This document shows, piece after piece, positions 43,612-51,238 of a DNA stretch of 64,000 bases (position 1 is its first letter; each line of letters begins with the position of its first letter). The stretch is taken from positions 62,001-126,000 of the forward strand of contig NZ_CP111038.1 of the NCBI RefSeq assembly GCF_026248685.1. The letters run 5' to 3'. A model generated the notes under the pieces. It saw only the letters and a program-made list of their open reading frames with translations. It was not told where the DNA came from and searched no databases. This DNA is from Haladaptatus caseinilyticus. Lineage in GTDB: Archaea; Halobacteriota; Halobacteria; Halobacteriales; Haladaptataceae. Position numbers and translations under genes: made by a program.

Positions 43612-46470
43612 ATGGGTTCGCCGATCATATCGGGAGTAATCGACCGAATTAGTGGAAGCGGAAACGGGATACTTCGAGTCGACAACACTGAATTCAATCT
43701 TGGCCCTCTTCCCCATACCGCCGTCGGAAATTCCGTGGTTGCAGTACCACTTTCTGGAACCTGGGCTGTTTGTCTCACGCCCTATACTGAGAAAGACGAG
43801 TATCTTTCAGAGTTCTTGGAAACGACAGGGAAAAACCTGAACGAGGTAATGGAGGCATTCGCAAATACGGAAGGGCCAATCAATAAGTACTTTCAAACAG
43901 ATCTTCCAAATCAGTTTCCAGAAGACCTTGTAGTGGGATTAACCTTGGACGTTAAGATTGTAGTCAGCGATTCTGCTGTAAGTTATGTCATATTCAACGA
44001 AGGAAACGTTATAGAAGTCGATGTTCCGTTCCTCCCACCAGGTTACGAGACAACCATTGAGATTACAGACTCAACTTCGCTGATTCCGACGGGAGTAGTA
44101 GCCGAGTCAATAATAGAAGATGGACCTGATTCAGGGACGGAAATTACTGTTGATATTATGGGGAAAAAAGGGTCTACTGCATATGCGATCCACGAATCCG
44201 TTCCTGTGGTTTTACCGGAGTGTGCTGCCACTGTGGGAGATCAAGTCCACGTCCAAGTCGTATCGGAAGAAACAGGCTCTATACGGGCAGAAGTAGCGGC
44301 GTTATCGGAGGACAACCGGTTGGCACTCGGCGACTCGTTAGAAGTGAAACTTGATATATCTCCTGCTAATAAAAAGATAGCACGGATTATAGAAGATTTA
44401 CCAGTTCTGATTACCCCGCCGGCTCTCCCGATACATGGTGAGGTACCACTCGTAGTCACGGACGTTAAACCGAACACGGTTATCGCGGAAATCGACTTTA
44501 CAGCATGGAATGGGGTCAAATTCGAGATCGGTCAAATACTAACACTTAAGGACTTCAATTGGTATGAGAACCGATTAATAGGGGAACACGATGGCGTGCA
44601 GTTTACTATTTCTGTTTCTGAGAAACCGCCTACTGTTCCAAAGGCTCTCGATGTCGTGATCACCGATATCTCTCCAAGTGAGATATCAACAAGTATCGAG
44701 CCCCATCCGCGACTTGAATCTCTCGATGAGGAGGACTTAATCACGTTATCAATCGACGAAAAGCAAGAAGGGTATCTACTCGGGGAACATCGACGATTTC
44801 CGGTATGGATTCCGTTCGATGGGGAAATAGTGCCATCTGAACTATCCGTTACCATTACTCAAATTACAAATCACGGTATCTTCGCCTCGCTCGCTACACT
44901 CCCGGATCGAGCACTGCCAGGTCAAGGTGAAATCGTTCCTGCGAAAGTCGAAGACGAGGATCTGGCTACTGCGACTGCGTTTTTGAAAACATCCGGTGAG
45001 ACCGATCCATATGCTGTTCCAGTAATCTTTCCAATTACTACTGACGTCAAAGGAGAAGTCGGCGTCGAAATCGTCGCCGAAGATGATCCGTATCTACTTG
45101 GGGTTCTCCGATTAACTGGCGGGGGAGCAGACACAAAATTAGTTCCGAATTACCTATCGGAAACCCAGCGAGCAATCATCGCAGTTCGAAATCGATTGCT
45201 TGGCAAAGCCGTGTCGGCTTGGACAGCCGCTGCCAAAGAGACAAATAACGAACTCAGAGAAGTGGAGGCCCGACGGGCAGCAGCGTATGGAAAGGCAGAA
45301 ATGGCACTAAATGATGGTCAATATGAGACGGCCGAATCGAATATTAAGGATTTCAAATCATACTTGTCTAATACTAATATTCTGGAAAAGTATCACCACA
45401 ATCTCGATCTCGAATTGGATGTTTATACCCAGTTAATAACAGCGACCCGCAGGCGTGCACCAGATTCAGCTACTGGATTACAGCGAATCGCATATAACAT
45501 CAGCTCCAGAACTCAGATTAATCAGGCGGCAGCTAAGATCCCGATTACTTCGTGGGATCAAGATCCTGACTGGAACATGGTTTTCCCACACCCGTTTGTG
45601 GTTGACCGTATGAGCCAACTCTGTGAAAAGTTCGATTCGATACCAGATGCCGCGAAAAACATCCTCACGAATGTGGCTACGTTAGAGGAGATGCAATGGT
45701 CGGTACCACCCGCCTCTGAAGCGGAACCTCAACCGACTGGTTCGCTTGACAAACCTTCGATCCCCTTGGAATTGTCTGAAGTTAGTGAGCAAAATTCCCA
45801 GTCACGGGGGCAGCAGGACAATGAAGAGGAAACTTCATCACCACCCAACAAGGAACGAAACTCGGAAAAAGTTTCCAGCAGTGAGCCAAACAATAGGAAT
45901 TCACTTGAACACGATTCTGAAGCAAGTACAGTGACCACTACTGGTACTGTCGAAAACAACAAGCTATCGGAGACTACAGACGCCAATTCGTCGGAGAGTG
46001 ATGGCACAGTTTCCGTTAGAGGGTCCAATTCGACAATGGGGCCAATAGATGAATTGGTAGTCGAAAAGGAGAGTCCAAAGACTTCTAGGGTGTCTAATGA
46101 ACTTCGGTCGTTGAGACGAAAAGCCGAACAGGCTGCCTCAACTGATCCGACACGAGATACGTCTCAAACTGGTGGTGGATCAAGATACCAGCGAGCACAG
46201 CCAATTAAGGAGTTCGTGAAGACACGTGCTGATGGCATGTGTGAGGCCTGTGGAGAAGCCGCGCCCTTCGAGAATAGAGCTGGGGAACCATATTTAGAGG
46301 TTCACCACATCGACGAACTTGGAAAAGGCGGTGAAGATCATCCGTCAAAAGTCGTTGCGTTGTGTCCAACATGTCATAAACGGATTCATCACGGACAAAA
46401 AGGCGGAAAGATTAACGAAGAACTTCGTGACAAACTCCAAAATGGACTAGCAGAGGTTGGGACTAAATAA
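43612..46470 (+). CDS. Tandem TRAM/OB-like array fused to a C-terminal HNH endonuclease
   Basis: 952 residues. Residues about 1-500 comprise several repeated small beta-barrel units resembling TRAM/OB folds (GVIDRISGSGNGILRVDNTE; VVIVTDVKPNTVIAEID-like; VVITDISPSEISTSIEPHP; VTITQITNHGIFASLATLP), each with a strand-turn-strand start and a xVxVxI pattern. Residues about 510-690 are helical (RAIIAVRNRLLGKAVSAWTA...). About 700-850 is a low-complexity Ser/Glu/Asn linker. Residues about 858-952 are an McrA-like HNH: RADGMCEACGEAAPF, YLEVHHIDELGKGGEDHP, VVALCPTCHKRIHHG, with two CxxC zinc knuckles and the HH catalytic pair. Probably a nuclease targeting nucleic acid bound by the barrel array. I know no described system with this architecture. 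Confidence 0.7.
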   Translation: MGSPIISGVIDRISGSGNGILRVDNTEFNLGPLPHTAVGNSVVAVPLSGTWAVCLTPYTEKDEYLSEFLETTGKNLNEVMEAFANTEGPINKYFQTDLPNQFPEDLVVGLTLDVKIVVSDSAVSYVIFNEGNVIEVDVPFLPPGYETTIEITDSTSLIPTGVVAESIIEDGPDSGTEITVDIMGKKGSTAYAIHESVPVVLPECAATVGDQVHVQVVSEETGSIRAEVAALSEDNRLALGDSLEVKLDISPANKKIARIIEDLPVLITPPALPIHGEVPLVVTDVKPNTVIAEIDFTAWNGVKFEIGQILTLKDFNWYENRLIGEHDGVQFTISVSEKPPTVPKALDVVITDISPSEISTSIEPHPRLESLDEEDLITLSIDEKQEGYLLGEHRRFPVWIPFDGEIVPSELSVTITQITNHGIFASLATLPDRALPGQGEIVPAKVEDEDLATATAFLKTSGETDPYAVPVIFPITTDVKGEVGVEIVAEDDPYLLGVLRLTGGGADTKLVPNYLSETQRAIIAVRNRLLGKAVSAWTAAAKETNNELREVEARRAAAYGKAEMALNDGQYETAESNIKDFKSYLSNTNILEKYHHNLDLELDVYTQLITATRRRAPDSATGLQRIAYNISSRTQINQAAAKIPITSWDQDPDWNMVFPHPFVVDRMSQLCEKFDSIPDAAKNILTNVATLEEMQWSVPPASEAEPQPTGSLDKPSIPLELSEVSEQNSQSRGQQDNEEETSSPPNKERNSEKVSSSEPNNRNSLEHDSEASTVTTTGTVENNKLSETTDANSSESDGTVSVRGSNSTMGPIDELVVEKESPKTSRVSNELRSLRRKAEQAASTDPTRDTSQTGGGSRYQRAQPIKEFVKTRADGMCEACGEAAPFENRAGEPYLEVHHIDELGKGGEDHPSKVVALCPTCHKRIHHGQKGGKINEELRDKLQNGLAEVGTK

Positions 46471-46504
46471 GTTGAATTTTAAATGGCCTAAATTCTTCTA
46501 TGAT

Positions 46505-47143
46505 TTAGAGGCCGAGGATATCGATTGCACCTGCCTGAAGTCCAAGCATGGCAAGTTTAGCAGCAACACTTGTACTATACCCTTTAGCATCGTCAATAAA
46601 CTGCCTCAGCCTACCTGGATCAGGATCATCACTTTCTAATTCATCGTCAAATTGTTCAGTAATCTCTTGGAGTTCATCTTGATAAGCAGCAGCTTGTGGA
46701 TCAAGTTGTATCAATTCCATGATGGATTCAATAGTCACTTGCTGGTTTACTTCTTGCTGGACATTTTGATTTGAATCGACAGATACCATCACCATTCGGT
46801 TCGTGGTATCGTTTCCATTTTTCCGCTCAGGGAGTTCGTAATCTAACGCATTTGCAATTCGCTCACATCCGGATCGAATTTCATGTAGAGCTTCGTCACG
46901 CCGTTTGGAAGGTATATACGTACTAAATTCGGGAGTGTTAACAGATCCTCCTTCTGTACGTCCTTCTACTTGTTTTGTGTCGATGATTATTTCATTGTCC
47001 TTGAACTCATCTTGTAGTTTTAATAGTACGCGATTGAAATCCTCGGCCAATGGCTCGGTCGCATCCTGATATTCGTTTTCAATTGCTTCTGTACTTCGCT
47101 CGAAAATCCGTCCTAATTCGGATATCCAGTAATCTATTTTCAT
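46505..47143 (-). CDS. Unknown helical protein in defence context
   Basis: 212 residues, AT-rich. An N-terminal part with strands and helices (YWISELGRIFERSTEAIENE; IIIDTKQVEGRTEGG), then MVMVSVDSNQNVQQEVNQQV and VTIESIMELIQLDPQ, and a C-terminal hydrophobic Gly/Ala helix (TSVAAKLAMLGLQAGAIDIL) that could insert into membrane. The 'VSVDSNQNVxQxVxQxVT' segment followed by a helical tail is reminiscent of small effector proteins in bacterial defence islands, but I cannot name the family. Converges with the OB/HNH gene. Confidence 0.5.
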   Translation of the reverse strand: MKIDYWISELGRIFERSTEAIENEYQDATEPLAEDFNRVLLKLQDEFKDNEIIIDTKQVEGRTEGGSVNTPEFSTYIPSKRRDEALHEIRSGCERIANALDYELPERKNGNDTTNRMVMVSVDSNQNVQQEVNQQVTIESIMELIQLDPQAAAYQDELQEITEQFDDELESDDPDPGRLRQFIDDAKGYSTSVAAKLAMLGLQAGAIDILGL

Positions 47144-47297
47144 GTGAAAAATATAGCAGTTAGAAGTATTTATATTCAGTTATTTACTGTATTGACTACT
47201 CTGTATCTAATTAAGAGTATAGAAATTGACTCACCGTCAACTCTGATCTGGCACCGCTTGAAACAAGAGTTGTATTAACAACTACATTCCACAATTT
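47144..47297. other. AT-rich gap
   Basis: Probably the promoter of the unknown gene at 46505 (minus strand). No gene or repeat. Confidence 0.3.
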
Positions 47298-47852
47298 TCA
47301 AACAAATGATTGTAAGCTCGACTCGGTATACTGCCCTAATTCCTCCTCAATATCCGATTCCCGCCACCCAAGCGGCGACAACACACTTGCTGCTGCACGA
47401 ACCAACAATTCTCGATAGATCCCGACATCATACTCACCAAGCTCCTCACTCGCCAACAGCACCCGCTCTCGCGACTGCTTCGCATCGTCCACCACCACAT
47501 ACGACACACTCTGCCCAGGCGCACGTCCCAATCCCAAATCAGCCGCCCGCTCTAGTGCCGCTACACTCCGTGTCGACTGTGTATAGTCCTCCCGTCGCTT
47601 CGAAACCCGATTCGTGATCACCAACTCATTCGGATCAACTGCCCCACGCTCAAGTCGATCGACCCACGACCGTAGTTCCTCACAAACCGCCTCTGGATCA
47701 CGATACGCATAGACCGCTCGAATCAACGCTTTCTGCGCATCGTCGAGATACGATAGCGAACACCGCTGACGACACTCGATTCCCCGATATTTGAACTCGT
47801 CTTCCCCGGCTTCTTCATTTCTATGAGTATCAACTACTGTTCGGATATCCAA
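47298..47852 (-). pseudogene. Family-B DNA polymerase, C-terminal fragment
   Basis: 184 residues. From EAGEDEFKYRGIECRQR onward it matches the last 170 residues of the full polymerase at 51239-53338 (for example WVDRLERGAVDPNELVITNR and LERAADLGLGRAPGQSVSYV), in the same orientation. The first 14 codons are out-of-frame sequence of the neighbouring nuclease gene, which it overlaps by 19 bases. It has no catalytic motifs and is the product of a partial duplication or recombination. Confidence 0.75.
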
Positions 47853-48550
47853 GTGTAGCCGCGTGGCATGGCATATAACACGTTCGTTTCATTTGCCATC
47901 TCTTCGATTTGCTGTCGTGCGAGACGACCTATCCGGGAGTACTCGTGGTAGTTACGCTCTCTTTCCGAGACAGGCTCGGTGTAGAGATAATTCTTATTTG
48001 AATAGAGTGCGAGATACGTCTCGACCGAATCCGGTAAGTCGGTTAGACGTTCGAGATCTTCTTTGATTTTGTTTGGGCCGAAGTCGAGTTCGTCTTGAAT
48101 CTCTCCATCTTCGTGGTGCGATCCGAGTCTTGTTGACCGTGCATGGGTCGGGAATTTATCCTTGTTTTTCACAAATTTGAGTTCAATGACTGCGCTAAAA
48201 TCACGCTCATCGAATTTCTTCACGCCGTCAATCCATCGAACTGGATGCGTTAGCCGTTCGTTCAGGACAACAATATCGAATCGATTGTTTTTCTCTTTGG
48301 AGACTTCACCATGAACCCGAGTGAGACCTTGTTCTAAGAATGCCGATTGAACAGCCTGCCATTGGTCTTGCTTGTAGCTGGTAGTGTTTTCGAAACTGGT
48401 CTGCTCAACCTCTGCAGAGAGACAATCCTGCGTTCGGAGTTTGTTTCGTAGACATTCGTGATGTCGAGCTTGGAGATCGTACTCGGTGACGAAATCTGCA
48501 GGGTTATCTACGAATTCGCGTGCGATCTCTTCGACGACTTCTGAGTACAT
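47834..48550 (-). CDS. Putative PD-(D/E)xK nuclease
   Basis: 238 residues. NNRFDIVVLNERLTHPVRWI, then FSAVIELKFVKNKDKFP gives a D...E-x-K arrangement typical of restriction-like nucleases; the N-terminal EYDLQARHHECLRNKL segment matches the first helix of such folds. The protein ends ETNVLYAMPRGYTWISEQ. The 3' end overlaps the polB fragment by 19 bases. No methylase partner is adjacent. It may act with the DUF262 protein or alone; family not recognised. Confidence 0.55.
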   Translation of the reverse strand: MYSEVVEEIAREFVDNPADFVTEYDLQARHHECLRNKLRTQDCLSAEVEQTSFENTTSYKQDQWQAVQSAFLEQGLTRVHGEVSKEKNNRFDIVVLNERLTHPVRWIDGVKKFDERDFSAVIELKFVKNKDKFPTHARSTRLGSHHEDGEIQDELDFGPNKIKEDLERLTDLPDSVETYLALYSNKNYLYTEPVSERERNYHEYSRIGRLARQQIEEMANETNVLYAMPRGYTWISEQ

Positions 48551-48636
48551 ATTTTGTTCTCATAAATGCACGCTATTAGTAGCATAGTCCAGTGAATAGA
48601 AAAGGTGAATCGAGCAAGATTTCTCTTATCGCCGTT

Positions 48637-48655
48637 GTTAGGATAATATACTAAC
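48637..48655. promoter_or_regulatory. Palindrome-like GTTAGGATA-A-TATACTAAC
   Basis: Near-perfect inverted repeat with one mismatched pair, related to the sites at 13326-13344 and 54096-54116. It sits between the nuclease gene (minus strand, start 48550) and relic copy 3. Confidence 0.5.
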
Positions 48656-48658
48656 CAT

Positions 48659-48789
48659 GCAACTTACAGAGAGTTCCGAATGCTGTCAGCGGGCGACGCA
48701 ATGAGAGTTAACGGCAATCCGGACTTGGCAGGATGGATGCGCGTCCACGAAGCTAATACAGAGACCACGAACGATGGTCGCGGATTATG
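48659..48789 (+). pseudogene. Relic of the unknown haloarchaeal gene (copy 3, 3' end)
   Basis: Reads REFRMLSAGDAMRVNGNPDL, then AGWMRVHEANTETTNDGRGL and a stop at 48789. It corresponds to the RTLCVDDAMGVGG...HPDLAGWMRAHEANAGGNGGR end of copy 2 with an internal deletion. It is shortly followed by the same ATAATCACGGG flank. Confidence 0.5.
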
Positions 48790-49089
48790 ATGGTATAATC
48801 ACGGGAGTTTTTCGAACCTCCATTTTGACGACGCCACTATCCGAGATCAATCACTTAGTCCAGATGGAACATTGTGGTATAATCGACTACCTCACCAGTG
48901 ACTTTCGAAGACGACTTGATTGAGAACATGCAGAAGTGTCCCGAGCTAACGGTTGAATGCCAACTTAAGGTCATCTATTGCGGGATGAGGGCCGGACATA
49001 GGTCGCATATTCAGTACTGCGAGATTCTGAATCAGAAATGATGAGAGCGAACAAATTATTATCCTAGTAATTAATCGTTCTTACTAATC
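48790..49089. other. Noncoding gap upstream of the DUF262 gene
   Basis: 300 bases; AT-rich near the gene start (aaattattatcctagtaatta, about 49052-49072), a likely promoter. A repeated ATAATCRC(G) motif occurs near 48795 and 48877. No gene. Confidence 0.3.
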
Positions 49090-51201
49090 ATGGAAACCAG
49101 AACGGTACACTTGGATTCTCTTCTAACAGACGGATTATTCGATATTCCCAGTTACCAACGAAGTTACTCCTGGAGAGAACTGCAACTTCAAGACTTACTG
49201 GAGGATTTGCTCTATCTTCCCAAGGGAAAGACACACTTCTTTGGGAACATCATTTTAGACAAGCAAGAGGAGCAATTCCGAACGGACCGTGGCAGACGGT
49301 TTGAGAAATTTGATGTTGTTGACGGGCAACAACGCTTGACCTCTGCGGTCATTTTTCTCCATGTGGCCGCACAATTCGATGATACGGTGGCCAATACACT
49401 TGACGAGGATAATCTTCTTTTTCCGGTCACAGAACGACCGAGATTGCTCCCGCAAGACCAGGACAAGGAATATTTCCGCGATAGCCTACTAGGGTCCGCC
49501 ACAATTGAGACCGAGACGCCGTCTCAAGACCGACTCAAACAGGCCTACGAATTCTTTGAGCACGAATTCCAACAATTGGACGATGGCAGAACAATTCAAA
49601 AGCTGGTCGAGAAGCTTCGGTATGATTGTCGAATAAATGTCGTAGAAATAGACGACGAATCAGAAGCTGCTTCGATCTTCGAGAGTTTGAATGATCGTGG
49701 GAGGTCTCTGTCGACCCTAGATAAGACGAAGAGTTTCCTGATGTATATGGACGATCGCTCCAGCAATAATGGAGCATTAGAGGAAAAAATCAAGGATAGG
49801 TTTGGGAGCATCTACCGGGAGCTATTCGTGCTCACTACTGGCCACGAGCGGGTCAATGATTTCGATGAAGACAGTTTCCTGCGATTCCATTGGGGTATCT
49901 ACGATGGATACGATTCTAATGAGTACTTCAACGGATTTGAAACCTTGAAAAACCGGTTACGAGAGCAATATCGAGCTGGAGATCTTGAACAAGTGCAGAA
50001 AGAGATTGATCACTATGTCCAAGATCTCCGAGAAGCTGCTTCGGCATTTGCGGCTATTTTCGAGCCAAAAAACCGCCCGGAGAAGGTCCAACCGTTATTG
50101 ACGGAATTATTGGAGCTTGGGAGACTGGCGAATGTTCTTCCCGTACTGATGGCATCATATCTCAGATTCGGCGATGATGAACCAGAAGCATTCGCCAAGA
50201 TCATCAAAGCGTGTGAAACGTTGGTCTTCAGAATGTATGCGATCGATAGCCGCCGTTCAGATACAGGGAGAGGCCGATTAGTCCGGCTCGCCCATGAGAT
50301 ACATAACGACCGGTCGCTCGAACCTCCGGAGATTGTGATGAAGATCGATACTATAACGGATCGGTACACTTCCGATGACCGATTTGAACGAAATCTTCGC
50401 GACCCTGGCTTCTACAACAGCACCACCAGTCGAGACGCCAAGTATCTGCTCTACAAGTATGGCCAACAAATCGATTCAGAGGCTGGCGAAGAAGTACTCA
50501 AGGACGTCTCACATATCCTCTCACCTGAGTTCCAAGTTGAACATATTCTTGCCCGACAACTGCCGGAAGCTGCTATTCCGGAGAATTTAGTCGGTGAATT
50601 TGATGAACACGTTCATCGACTGGGCAACCTGACTATTGCCAGTCGATACTGGAATAGCTCCTACGGCAACTTGCCATTCGCAGAAAAGAAACGAGCCAGT
50701 GGCAGTCGCGAGAAGGACTACGAATCCTCAGCCCTCCGAGTGCAACGGGAGTTGGCTGACTACAAAAAGTTCTTTAGAGTAGAAATCGACGGTCGAGAAG
50801 ATATCCTTGTGGAGTTTGCCCTTGAAAATTGGTCGATAGAGCCACCAGAGATTGAGCAATCGATAGAGGATGTCCCTGAAGACTTTGTTGGATATTTCCC
50901 CCCTAGTTTCTTCGAACGGTTGACCAACAAGCAAGAAGCGATGTTTCGTATTTTGTACGATGCTGAGGCTCCAATAGGGACAGACGAGCTAATCCAACGA
51001 ATAGAAGAAGAATATGGGGAAACTGTCGATGGAAGTAGCGGATTGTCGGGGATTCTCGCGGGATTAACTGCCAAACATTCCAAGGAGTTCAGACGTTCAA
51101 TCATGCCGGCTCAGTGGATGGGAGACCAGTACGAATGGCGACTCGCATTAGATGAAGAACAGGAACAAATATTCAAAGAGAAGTTAAAAATAGAGAGATA
51201 A
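49090..51201 (+). CDS. GmrSD-like DUF262/DUF1524 restriction protein
   Basis: 703 residues. N-terminal DUF262 (ParB/Srx-like NTPase): FDIPSYQRSYSWRELQLQDL, FFGNIILDKQ, FDVVDGQQRLTSAVIFLHV (the DGQQRLT motif is diagnostic). C-terminal DUF1524 HNH-type nuclease: QVEHILARQLPE, then HVHRLGNLTIASRYWNSSYG, NLPFAEKK. Both subunits of GmrSD are thus fused, as in single-chain members. A winged-helix-like tail follows (TDELIQRIEEEYGETVDGSS). Family members cut modified (for example glucosylated or hydroxymethylated) phage DNA using NTP. It lies between two copies of the polB 3' end. Confidence 0.85.
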   Translation: METRTVHLDSLLTDGLFDIPSYQRSYSWRELQLQDLLEDLLYLPKGKTHFFGNIILDKQEEQFRTDRGRRFEKFDVVDGQQRLTSAVIFLHVAAQFDDTVANTLDEDNLLFPVTERPRLLPQDQDKEYFRDSLLGSATIETETPSQDRLKQAYEFFEHEFQQLDDGRTIQKLVEKLRYDCRINVVEIDDESEAASIFESLNDRGRSLSTLDKTKSFLMYMDDRSSNNGALEEKIKDRFGSIYRELFVLTTGHERVNDFDEDSFLRFHWGIYDGYDSNEYFNGFETLKNRLREQYRAGDLEQVQKEIDHYVQDLREAASAFAAIFEPKNRPEKVQPLLTELLELGRLANVLPVLMASYLRFGDDEPEAFAKIIKACETLVFRMYAIDSRRSDTGRGRLVRLAHEIHNDRSLEPPEIVMKIDTITDRYTSDDRFERNLRDPGFYNSTTSRDAKYLLYKYGQQIDSEAGEEVLKDVSHILSPEFQVEHILARQLPEAAIPENLVGEFDEHVHRLGNLTIASRYWNSSYGNLPFAEKKRASGSREKDYESSALRVQRELADYKKFFRVEIDGREDILVEFALENWSIEPPEIEQSIEDVPEDFVGYFPPSFFERLTNKQEAMFRILYDAEAPIGTDELIQRIEEEYGETVDGSSGLSGILAGLTAKHSKEFRRSIMPAQWMGDQYEWRLALDEEQEQIFKEKLKIER

Positions 51202-51238
51202 TTCACAAGCCCTACGAACGTCGCTAAACGTGGAATGC

